A stretch of DNA of 12,895 bases. It comes from an uncultured Myxococcales bacterium (GTDB taxonomy: Bacteria > Myxococcota_A > Bradymonadia > Bradymonadales > Bradymonadaceae). Each line of letters begins with the position of its first letter. Position 1 is the first letter of the stretch. The position numbers and the translations under genes were made by a program. The notes under the pieces were generated by a model, which saw nothing but the letters and a program-made list of their open reading frames with translations, was not told the origin of the DNA and made no database searches. The stretch spans positions 1 to 12,895 of the forward strand of contig CAJXPN010000034.1 in assembly GCA_913058025.1 (NCBI GenBank), given 5' to 3'. Shown in pieces: positions 1-6,462 of this stretch.

Positions 1-48
1 CGAGATTTCTGCCTGTCTCGTGGGCTCGGAGATGTGTATAAGAGACAG
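1..48 (+). other. Illumina Nextera (Tn5) adapter, i7 side: not native DNA
   Basis: Positions 30-48 are the 19-bp Tn5 mosaic end AGATGTGTATAAGAGACAG. Positions 15-29 are the Nextera read-2 tail GTCTCGTGGGCTCGG. Positions 7-14 read TTCTGCCT, which I recognise as the i7 index of Nextera N703, and CGAGAT at 1-6 is the end of the P7 primer. This is untrimmed library adapter. Any reading frame crossing it yields the well-known artefact peptide EMCIRDR. Native sequence starts at 49. Confidence 0.98.
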
Positions 49-514
49 GGTCCTCTCCGTCGTATCGCCCACGCGCTATGACCTCCAGCCACTCGACTGC
101 CTCCCCCTTCATGTCCTCGACGGACGCGTGCGCGAGCTTGGCGGGCGAGTCGTCCGGGGCGACCCACTCGACCGGGGGGAACACGCCAGGGGCGCCGAGC
201 TTGCCCGACGCTCCGACGAGCGCGCCGTCGAGGGCACGCGTCACGTGGAGCTCGACCTCACGGGCAGCCGCGAGGTCGTCAGGCGCGAACGGCTGAACCC
301 GCTCGGGATCGACCGCCCGAGGCGCGACATCGCGAGGCTCATCGGACCCTCCCCGCGTGGCGCCGTCCTCAGCCCCTCGGTCACTCGAACCGACATGCGT
401 CTGGACGTGACGAGCCTCCCCGGCAGGAGTAGATAGGACGGCGAGCAGCCACAGCGCAGGCATCGCCAACGCAAGAGACCAGAACGCGTACGTGCTCAGC
501 TTCTCTCGCCACAT
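49..514 (-). CDS. Unknown membrane-anchored protein (C-terminus cut off by contig end)
   Basis: An open frame runs from ATG at 514 leftward into the adapter without a stop, giving about 155 native codons. The protein begins MWREKLSTYAFWSLALAMPA and has one hydrophobic stretch at residues 8-29, a signal anchor or uncleaved signal sequence. An acidic, Pro/Ala-rich linker follows (about 33-75), then a more ordered region with ELHVTRALDGALVGASGKLG and, near the break, VEWLEVIARGRYDGED. Third codon positions are strongly G/C, and the frame on the other strand is Arg-rich and shadow-like, which supports the minus strand. No domain is recognised, and the fold may lie in the missing part. No clear Shine-Dalgarno precedes 514; an in-frame ATG at 541 and a TTG at 517 are alternatives. 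The gene is divergent from the DUF432-MscS operon with only about 20 bp between starts. The gene is likely real, the function unknown. Confidence 0.66.
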
Positions 515-524
515 CAATGAACCT

Positions 525-528
525 GGAG
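525..528 (+). promoter_or_regulatory. Ribosome-binding site deciding the DUF432 start
   Basis: GGAG lies six bases before ATG at 535. The upstream in-frame ATG at 517 has no such site and would leave only two bases to the divergent gene's start. The start at 535 is therefore preferred. Confidence 0.6.
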
Positions 529-534
529 CGGACG

Positions 535-1323
535 ATGACATCGGTCGTAGAGCATGAACCAAAACCCTCGGAGCTCGATGAGGTCAAGCCCATTTGGCCA
601 CGTGACCTCCCGTTGACCGCCCTCGCCGATGGGATCGAGGCGCCCTACGGCATGCTCGGAGGTGAGCTCGAACCCGGCGGGCAGCTCATGCTCGACGCGT
701 GCGGAGAGGAGATCCTCATCGGCGTTCAGGAGAGCGCCACCACGCTGCGCCTTATTCCGACCACCGGCCCTACTCCCCTCCTCGTGTTCACGCAGCCTCG
801 GCTGCGTTGCGCGCCAGGTAGGAGCCTCAACGTCGAGATCGACGTCTCGCTGCACCTCACGCTCGGCGTCGGTGGACCACACGTCAACTACACCACAGTC
901 CACGAGATCGCGCCGCCCGGCGCGAGGCGCTCCCTGTACGGCCCCGTCGACGCGGGAATCATCTGCCGCTCGGTCTACACCCGCGCGGCCACCTCGCTCG
1001 ACATCCGCGATCCGGGCGAGCTCACCGCTCGCCTCAAGCTCTCCGTCGTCAACTCGTCCGCGGTCACGCTTGAAGTCTCCAAGGTCATGCTCCCGGTCGA
1101 CTCGCTGTCGCTCTGGCAGCACCCGAGCTCAGGGATCTTCGCGGGCACGACGCACATGAAGTTGCTGAGTGTACGCGAGGCAGAGCTCCGCTTCTCACAC
1201 GAGCGGCCCGACGGCTGCGTCCCGGTCCTCGGAATGAACGGGGAGCGGACCGACAACTCTCGCCCGCCGCTCCTGTTCACGTACGCGTACAAGAACAAGA
1301 CCGGCCTCGAGTACGGATTCTGA
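535..1323 (+). CDS. DUF432 domain-containing protein, partner of the downstream MscS channel
   Basis: A soluble-looking protein of 262 aa without signal peptide or membrane helix, rich in beta-strand-like segments. The stretch around GARRSLYGPVDAGIICRSVY (about residues 126-145) resembles the K/R-x-x-LYG-P...G-x-I-x-R signature I associate with DUF432 (Pfam PF04254), a family of unknown function found in archaea and bacteria, often next to small mechanosensitive channels. The C-terminal FTYAYKNKTGLEYGF also fits. The assignment is from memory of the family pattern, not from a search. The start at 535 is chosen for its GGAG site; ATG at 517 would add six residues. The gene is the first of an operon: its TGA at 1321-1323 touches the Shine-Dalgarno of the channel gene. 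The spacing suggests a cytosolic partner or regulator of the channel, which is inference. Confidence 0.72.
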   Translation: MTSVVEHEPKPSELDEVKPIWPRDLPLTALADGIEAPYGMLGGELEPGGQLMLDACGEEILIGVQESATTLRLIPTTGPTPLLVFTQPRLRCAPGRSLNVEIDVSLHLTLGVGGPHVNYTTVHEIAPPGARRSLYGPVDAGIICRSVYTRAATSLDIRDPGELTARLKLSVVNSSAVTLEVSKVMLPVDSLSLWQHPSSGIFAGTTHMKLLSVREAELRFSHERPDGCVPVLGMNGERTDNSRPPLLFTYAYKNKTGLEYGF

Positions 1324-1327
1324 GGAG
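1323..1327 (+). promoter_or_regulatory. Ribosome-binding site overlapping the upstream stop codon
   Basis: AGGAG begins on the last base of the DUF432 stop codon and sits five bases before the channel's ATG at 1333. The layout suggests translational coupling of the two genes. Confidence 0.75.
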
Positions 1328-1332
1328 AACAC

Positions 1333-2160
1333 ATGCACACCACGCTCACGTCCCAGATCAGCTTGCCCGACGGGCTCATCACCACGATGACCCCCTACGC
1401 CAAGGCCCTCCTCACGATCATCGCCGGGATCGTCCTCGCCAGGGCGCTGTCGCGAGGCGTCACACGCCTCCTCGGCGCCCACGGCCCCTCACAGGCCGCG
1501 CTGATCGGCGAGAAGCTGGCGTTCTGGATCACGCTCACGCTCTCGCTCATATTCGCACTCAACCAGATCGGCGTCGAGCTCTCGAGCGTCCTCGCCGCTG
1601 CGGGCATCGCGACCGTCGCGATCAGCTTCGCCGCCCAGACCTCGATCTCGAACGTGATCTCCGGGATCTTCCTGATCATCGACCGCCCCTTCGTCATCGG
1701 TGACACGGTCAAGGTCGACCAGACGCTGGGAACCGTCGCCGGGCTCGGTCTGCTCAGCTCGAAGATACGCACGTTCGAGAACCTCATGGTGCGCGTCCCC
1801 AACGAGGCGCTGCTCAAGTCCACGATCACGAACTACAGCGCGCTCGCCATCAGGCGAGTCGACGTGCTCGTGCGCGTCGGCTACGACACCCCCATCGAAG
1901 AGATACAGAACACCATCAGCGCGCTCATGCTCGAGCACCCGGCGGTGCTCGACGAGCCCGAACCACGCGTCCTCACGGACGCGCTCGGCGAGGCGAGCGT
2001 CTCGCTCATCGCGCGCGCATGGGTCGTGCGTGAGGACTACGTCCAGGCCAGGAGCGACCTGTCCACCGAGCTGGTCAAGAGGCTCATCGAGAGCGGCGTC
2101 ACGTTGCCGCCGCCGCTCAGGTTCTCGGGGCTCTACGACCGCGCCGAGCCCCCGGCCTGA
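1333..2160 (+). CDS. MscS-family small-conductance mechanosensitive ion channel
   Basis: An inner-membrane channel that opens under membrane tension to release osmolytes in hypo-osmotic shock (family knowledge). It has 275 aa, close to E. coli MscS (286). Three hydrophobic segments are visible: about residues 22-40, 62-79 and the pore helix 83-116. The pore helix carries the small-residue pattern typical of MscS TM3 (ELSSVLAAAGIATVAISFAA), followed by Q102, N107 and G111, then the RPF and GD elements at 118-124 that start the cytoplasmic beta domain. The alpha/beta vestibule domain follows to the end; there is no extra N-terminal periplasmic or C-terminal cyclic-nucleotide domain. It is co-transcribed with the DUF432 gene, nine bases apart. 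The stop lies one base from the stop of the convergent TPR gene. The family is clear; paralogues are common, so no symbol is given. Confidence 0.93.
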   Translation: MHTTLTSQISLPDGLITTMTPYAKALLTIIAGIVLARALSRGVTRLLGAHGPSQAALIGEKLAFWITLTLSLIFALNQIGVELSSVLAAAGIATVAISFAAQTSISNVISGIFLIIDRPFVIGDTVKVDQTLGTVAGLGLLSSKIRTFENLMVRVPNEALLKSTITNYSALAIRRVDVLVRVGYDTPIEEIQNTISALMLEHPAVLDEPEPRVLTDALGEASVSLIARAWVVREDYVQARSDLSTELVKRLIESGVTLPPPLRFSGLYDRAEPPA

Positions 2161-2161
2161 A

Positions 2162-3196
2162 TCAGTGGGTGCAGCGCTCGAGCACGCGCTGGGCGAGGTC
2201 GCGAACCCGCGCGAGCTCCTCGGAGCCAGGACGCTGATCGCCCCAGCCAGGGACGATCGGCTCGGAGCACTCCGTCATGTCCAGGCTCTGACGCACCAGC
2301 GGGTGGCTCACGCACCGGCGCATGAAGTCGAGCGCCTCCTGCGCCGCGTGCCAGAGCGGCCTGCACGCCTCCACGAAGTCCTCGGCGTACATCGGAGACG
2401 ACAGGTAGCCGTTCATCTCACGCGCGCTGAGCGGCTCGCCTAGCAGCAGCTCGGCGATCGCGAGGTTCGACGCGAACGCGCGGATGAACACCGCCGCCGA
2501 CTCCTCGAACTCATCGCTCTGGAACCGCGCGAGCGCCTGGTTGTAGAGCACGCTCGGCTCGATCGGCGCGAGCTGGTAGCGATCGATCGCCTGGGCGGGG
2601 CGGCCACACAGGTGGTGCACCTCGCCGGCGAGGTAGTAGCACCCCTGGTACTCGGGCACGTTCGTGTAGGCGAGCGTCTCGAAGACCTCGATCGCCTCAT
2701 CGAAGCGGCCGAGCTGGTAGAGGCACAGCGCCCTCCCCTCCAGCGCGCGCAGGTAGTTGCGCCCCGCGCCAGACGAGAAGCTCACGTCGCCGTCGCTGGC
2801 GCCCGAGAACGCAAGCTCGGCGGCCCTGGCGTAGTACACCTCGGCGCGCGACATGTCCCCACGCTCCCAGGCCACGAGCCCGAGGTGGTTGTAGTACTCG
2901 TCGTGCTCGGGGAACTCTCCGAGCGCCGCCTGGAGGACGCCCTCGGCGTCCTGCCATCTTGCCTGTGAGATCGCCTCCAGAGCGCGCTGGAGGAGTTCCT
3001 CGCGCCGCGCCGACTCGGTCACGTCCGAACCCGCGGCGCCACCCTTGAGCGCCTGCGCCATCGCCAACGCCTCGCGCGCCAGCCCCTCGAGGACTCGCCT
3101 CGCCTCGGCAGAGGGCGCGCCGTCGAGCGACTCGACCTCTCCGTGCTCCTCGAGCACGTACAGAAGCTGATCCAAAAGTTCGAGCAATGCTTTCAT
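2162..3196 (-). CDS. Tetratricopeptide repeat (TPR) protein
   Basis: A cytoplasmic protein of 344 aa with no signal peptide or membrane helix. TPR-like helix pairs are visible at about 64-96, 98-131, 147-180, 184-209 and 213-245, with classic spacing such as YYNHLGLVAWERGDMSRAEV and RALCLYQLGRFDEAIEVFE. After the repeats, NLAIAELLLGEPL (244-256) and an aromatic block ending CRPLW (278-282) recall the NPYVPxxLLG...Y...W tail found after TPRs in some bacterial and plant proteins. That resemblance is inferred from memory. TPR proteins are scaffolds for protein-protein contacts; the partner is unknown. The ATG at 3196 has AGGGAG (3208-3213 on this strand) eleven bases upstream, slightly long. The gene is convergent with the channel gene with no room for a terminator, and divergent from alaS across a 513-bp gap. 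The N-terminal 60 residues are helical, acidic and without repeats. Confidence 0.88.
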   Translation of the reverse strand: MKALLELLDQLLYVLEEHGEVESLDGAPSAEARRVLEGLAREALAMAQALKGGAAGSDVTESARREELLQRALEAISQARWQDAEGVLQAALGEFPEHDEYYNHLGLVAWERGDMSRAEVYYARAAELAFSGASDGDVSFSSGAGRNYLRALEGRALCLYQLGRFDEAIEVFETLAYTNVPEYQGCYYLAGEVHHLCGRPAQAIDRYQLAPIEPSVLYNQALARFQSDEFEESAAVFIRAFASNLAIAELLLGEPLSAREMNGYLSSPMYAEDFVEACRPLWHAAQEALDFMRRCVSHPLVRQSLDMTECSEPIVPGWGDQRPGSEELARVRDLAQRVLERCTH

Positions 3197-3458
3197 ATAT
3201 CGACCGTCTCCCTCACGCGGGCCCCATGACGACAGGGCGCGGCGGATGTCCTACATCATGCGACATGGCCACCCTGCGGCACGAACCGGCGAGGGTCAAA
3301 CTTTTGCTCGAGGTCTGCATGAACACTGACCCAGAGTAATAGCTCGAGTAACACTTCAACTAAGCGCGCCCTCCCCCGACGCGAGGCCCGACGTTATGAG
3401 ATGCCTCGGGGCGCTGTCTACCCGCGCGGACAACCGACCTCGACGCCGACCACGGCAT

Positions 3459-3490
3459 CGGGTCGCGCGGGGTCGACCCCGTGCGATCCG
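3459..3490. repeat. 32-bp near-perfect palindrome (potential hairpin)
   Basis: The arms 3459-3474 and 3475-3490 are inverted copies with no spacer. Fourteen of sixteen positions are Watson-Crick pairs and the other two are G opposite T, which would be G-U in a plus-strand transcript. The central 14 bp, CGGGGTCGACCCCG, is a perfect palindrome. No T-run follows, so it is not a typical terminator. It could be an operator or a structured leader element if a promoter lies upstream. Confidence 0.6.
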
Positions 3491-3531
3491 GGCCCAGTCG
3501 ATCGCATGAGGCGCGACCGTCTCCGATCGCA

Positions 3532-3559
3532 CTCGATCGCTCGCCCTCGATCGCTCGCC
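3532..3559. repeat. Two tandem copies of a 14-bp CGATCG-containing unit
   Basis: CTCGATCGCTCGCC occurs at 3532-3545 and again at 3546-3559 without change. Further CGATCGC heptamers lie just upstream at about 3499-3505 and 3524-3530. Function unknown. Confidence 0.75.
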
Positions 3560-3614
3560 CGAGAATGAAACGCGCATCCAGACGGGTTGACTCGCTCCCT
3601 GTCGCCCACGCGTC

Positions 3615-3644
3615 TTGCGCGCGAGCGCGCGCTGGACCTATATA
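3615..3644 (+). promoter_or_regulatory. Putative sigma-70 promoter of alaS
   Basis: TTGCGC (3615-3620), an 18-base spacer and TATATA (3639-3644) make a plausible promoter. Transcription would start near 3651 and leave a leader of about 60 bases before ATG 3710. It is the only A/T-rich hexamer in the GC-rich DNA just before alaS. Confidence 0.45.
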
Positions 3645-3651
3645 GGGCCAG
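3632..3651. promoter_or_regulatory. Palindrome spanning the alaS -10 region (candidate operator)
   Basis: Arms CTGGaCCTAT and ATAGGgCCAG are inverted copies except one position; the inner CCTATATAGG is perfect. The palindrome covers the putative -10 hexamer and start point. In E. coli, AlaRS represses its own gene by binding a palindrome at the promoter, so an analogous operator is possible; nothing in the sequence proves it. Confidence 0.35.
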
Positions 3652-3709
3652 CCATCGGGGCCGCGCGCCGCGCGGTCCGTCCACACAACCGGGAACTCCA
3701 GGTCGAGCC

Positions 3710-6358
3710 ATGACACCGGACCAGATTCGCGATCGCTACCTTCGGTTCTTCGAGGAGCGCAACCACCGCGTCGTCTCCTCTTCACCCGTCGTTCCGCTGC
3801 AGGACCCCACCCTGCTGTTCACGAACGCGGGCATGAACCAGTTCAAGGACCTCTTGCTGGGCAACGAGATCCGGGACTACACGCGCGCCGCGAGCTCCCA
3901 GAAGTGCATCCGAGCAGGTGGCAAGCACAACGACCTCGACGAGGTCGGCCGCGACGGCCGCCACCTCACCTTCTTCGAGATGCTCGGGAACTGGTCCTTC
4001 GGCGACTACTACAAGCACGACTCCATCCACTGGGCGTGGGAGTTCGTCACCCAGATCCTCGACCTCGACACGGATCGCCTCTACGTCTCCGTCTACAAGG
4101 ACGACGACGAGTCCTACGACATCTGGCACGACCTCATCGGCATCACCCCCTCCCACCTCGCCCGACAGGGCGACGTCGAGAACGGCAACGAGGAGAACTT
4201 CTGGTCGATGGGTGACACGGGCCCGTGTGGCCCCTGCACCGAGCTCTTCTACGACCTGAAGCCCGAGCTCGGACCCGTCGTCTTCGAAGAGGGCGCTTAC
4301 GACGAGGACCGCGTCGTCGAGTTCTGGAACGTCGTCTTCATGGAGTTCAACCGAGACGAAGACGGCGCCTTCCACGAGCTCGCCATGAAGTCGGTCGACA
4401 CCGGCCTCGGCCTCGACCGCATGGCCATGATCAAGGCCGGCCAGGACAACGTCTTCAAGTCCTCGCTCTTCTCCCCCATCCTCCTCAAGACCGCCTCCAT
4501 GATCGGCCACGAGGTCGACGACGTCGCCACCCTCTACGGGCAGAACGACTTCCCCGACTACTGCATCATCGCCGACCACATCCGCGCCGTGACCTTCTCG
4601 CTGTGCGACGGCGCGAAGTTCTCCAACACCGGCGCCGGCTCCGTGCTCCGCTCCATCCTCCGCCGCGCCATGCGCCACGGGAAGAAGCTCGGCTTCGAGG
4701 GACCCTTCCTCCACGAGCTCTCTCACGTCGTCATCGAGCACTACGGCGAAGTCTACCCCGAGCTCTCGGTCGAGGCTGCGCGCCTCATCAAGCACGAGGA
4801 GGAGCTCTTCCTGCGCACACTGAGCAAGGGCCTGCTGCGCTTCGAGCGCCACATCGACGCCGCCAAGGACGCCGGCGACACACACCTCGACCCCGACGAC
4901 GTCTTCCAGCTCCACGCCACCTACGGCTTCCCCTTCGACATGACCCATGTCATGGCACAGGACGCCGGCCTCGAGATAGACGTGGACGCCGTCTACGAGC
5001 TCTTCGGGCAGCACGCCATCGACTCAGGCGCCAAAAAGGCCACCTACGGCGCCGTCGGCGACTGGACGACCGTCACCGATGGCGACGCCGACACCTTCGC
5101 CTACGACCAGACCACCACGCGCACGTACGTGCGCAAGGTTCGCAGCCTGGGTGAGGGCAAGTTCGAGGTCACGCTCGCGCTCACGCCCTTCTACGCCGAA
5201 TCTGGCGGGCAGGTCGGAGACACCGGAACCATCACGTCCGACGACGGCGCCTTCACGCTGCGCGTGCTCGACACGCAGAAGGCCAGCATCGGCCGCGTCC
5301 ACGTCTGCGAGCTCGTCTCGGGTTCCTTCGACCCCGAGTCGGTCACCGCCCACGTCCTCGCCGAGGTCGACGCCGAGCGCCGCGCCCGCATCACCTACAA
5401 CCACACCGCCACGCACCTCCTGCATGCGGCCCTCCACGAGTTCGTCTCCAGCGAGGCCACCCAGGCCGGCTCACTCGTGTCACCAGACAAGCTCCGCTTC
5501 GACTTCGCCCACGAGTCCGCGCTCACCCCCGAGCAACTCGCCGACATCGAGACCTGGGTCAACACCCAGATCCGCGCAGCTCACCCGGTGACCATCCACG
5601 AGGACGTCCCCGCAGACGTCGCCACCAACGAGATGGGCGCCATGGCCCTCTTCGGTGAGAAGTACGGCGACGTCGTACGCGTCGTGGACATCCCCGGCGC
5701 CTCCTCCGTCGAGCTTTGCGGCGGCACGCACGTGGGCAACACCGCCGAGATCAACCTCTTCCGCATCACCAGCGAGTCGAGCGTCTCGGCCGGCACGCGC
5801 CGCGTCGAGGCCGTCACGCACGCAGACGCCCACGCGCTGTTCCAGGCCGACCGCGACCTCATCACCGCGCTCGCCGACGCCATGCGCGTCGACACGCACG
5901 CTGTGCTCGACCGCGCCCGCGCCGTCATCGCAGAGCGCTCCGAGCTCGACAAGCAGGTCCAGAAGCTCACCCAGCGCCTCGCGCACCTCGAGGTCTCCGA
6001 CCTCGTCTCGGGCGCCACCGAGATCGCTGGCGTGAAGGTCCTCGCGAAGCGAATCGCCGTCGACACACGCGACCAGCTCCTCGCCTACGCCGACCAGCTC
6101 AAGTCCAAGCTCGACCAGGGAATCATCCTCCTGGCCGCCGAGCTCGACGGGAAGGCCGCCCTGATCTGCCTCGTCACCGACGCGACCTTCAAGGCGCACA
6201 AGATCAAGGCCGGCGACCTCATCAACGCCGCGGCCGTCCACGTCGACGGACGCGGCGGCGGACGCCCCACGCTCGCCCAGGCCGGCGGCTCGAACCCCGC
6301 CGGAATCCAGCAGGCCGTCGACTCCTTCGAGCAGATCGCCCGCGACGCCCTCTCCTGA
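3710..6358 (+). CDS. alaS: Alanine--tRNA ligase (AlaRS)
   Basis: It charges tRNA-Ala with alanine using ATP, and edits mischarged Ser/Gly-tRNA-Ala, in the cytoplasm. The 882-aa length matches the family (E. coli 876). The order is complete. The class II catalytic core has FTNAGMNQFKDLLLG near residue 40 and FFEMLGNWSFGDYY near 90. The editing domain has the zinc/active-site HxxxH at H565/H569 and the CxxxH at C670/H674. The C-terminal DHHA1-type domain has GGGRPTLAQAGG. The start at 3710 (MTPDQIRDRY) fits AlaRS N-termini; ATG at 3587 would add 41 low-complexity residues across the putative promoter and is rejected. The Shine-Dalgarno is weak (AGG/GAG 3-12 bases upstream). A strong terminator follows 20 bp after the stop. 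All key editing residues are present. Confidence 0.98.
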   Translation: MTPDQIRDRYLRFFEERNHRVVSSSPVVPLQDPTLLFTNAGMNQFKDLLLGNEIRDYTRAASSQKCIRAGGKHNDLDEVGRDGRHLTFFEMLGNWSFGDYYKHDSIHWAWEFVTQILDLDTDRLYVSVYKDDDESYDIWHDLIGITPSHLARQGDVENGNEENFWSMGDTGPCGPCTELFYDLKPELGPVVFEEGAYDEDRVVEFWNVVFMEFNRDEDGAFHELAMKSVDTGLGLDRMAMIKAGQDNVFKSSLFSPILLKTASMIGHEVDDVATLYGQNDFPDYCIIADHIRAVTFSLCDGAKFSNTGAGSVLRSILRRAMRHGKKLGFEGPFLHELSHVVIEHYGEVYPELSVEAARLIKHEEELFLRTLSKGLLRFERHIDAAKDAGDTHLDPDDVFQLHATYGFPFDMTHVMAQDAGLEIDVDAVYELFGQHAIDSGAKKATYGAVGDWTTVTDGDADTFAYDQTTTRTYVRKVRSLGEGKFEVTLALTPFYAESGGQVGDTGTITSDDGAFTLRVLDTQKASIGRVHVCELVSGSFDPESVTAHVLAEVDAERRARITYNHTATHLLHAALHEFVSSEATQAGSLVSPDKLRFDFAHESALTPEQLADIETWVNTQIRAAHPVTIHEDVPADVATNEMGAMALFGEKYGDVVRVVDIPGASSVELCGGTHVGNTAEINLFRITSESSVSAGTRRVEAVTHADAHALFQADRDLITALADAMRVDTHAVLDRARAVIAERSELDKQVQKLTQRLAHLEVSDLVSGATEIAGVKVLAKRIAVDTRDQLLAYADQLKSKLDQGIILLAAELDGKAALICLVTDATFKAHKIKAGDLINAAAVHVDGRGGGRPTLAQAGGSNPAGIQQAVDSFEQIARDALS

Positions 6359-6378
6359 GCCGACGCGACACCGCACAC

Positions 6379-6416
6379 GAAAGGGCCGGCTCCTCATCCG
6401 AGGAGCCGGCCCTTTC
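6379..6416. terminator. Bidirectional rho-independent terminator of alaS and the kinase gene
   Basis: A perfect 17-bp inverted repeat with arms 6379-6395 and 6400-6416 and the four-base loop ATCC. The arms end in AAA on the left and TTT on the right, giving short A/T tracts for both directions. It lies between convergent genes ending at 6358 and 6463. Confidence 0.9.
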
Positions 6417-6462
6417 TCATGTCCCACACCTCACCGAGGTCGCTCCACCGGTCGGGCCAACA

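Larger units (their letters stand above)
3197..3709. other. Non-coding region between divergent TPR gene and alaS
   Basis: It contains 513 bp without a credible gene; the open frames here are Arg/Ser-rich shadows. It holds a small inverted repeat at 3245-3257 (GATGT-CCT-ACATC), an A/T-richer patch at about 3296-3362, a 6-bp inverted repeat CGAGGC/GCCTCG at 3382-3408, a 32-bp near-palindrome at 3459-3490, a 14-bp tandem repeat at 3532-3559 and the putative alaS promoter at 3615-3644. I could not place a convincing promoter for the TPR gene. A TTGACC at 3299-3294 on the minus strand lacks a good -10. Confidence 0.6.

Noticed and set aside
20..436. Plus-strand 138-aa open frame at the left end
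   Set aside because: It begins inside the Nextera adapter (MGSEMCIRDR), is Arg-rich and lies opposite a better minus-strand frame.
3583..3610. TTGACT at 3583 as the -35 of alaS
   Set aside because: No acceptable -10 hexamer lies 15-19 bases downstream.
3587..3709. N-terminal extension of AlaRS from ATG 3587
   Set aside because: Low-complexity Arg/Ser/Pro sequence not seen in AlaRS N-termini, and it would place the putative promoter inside the gene.
3782..5014. 410-aa minus-strand frame antisense to alaS
   Set aside because: Val/Glu/Asp/Gly-rich shadow of a GC-biased gene; alaS is unambiguous on the other strand.
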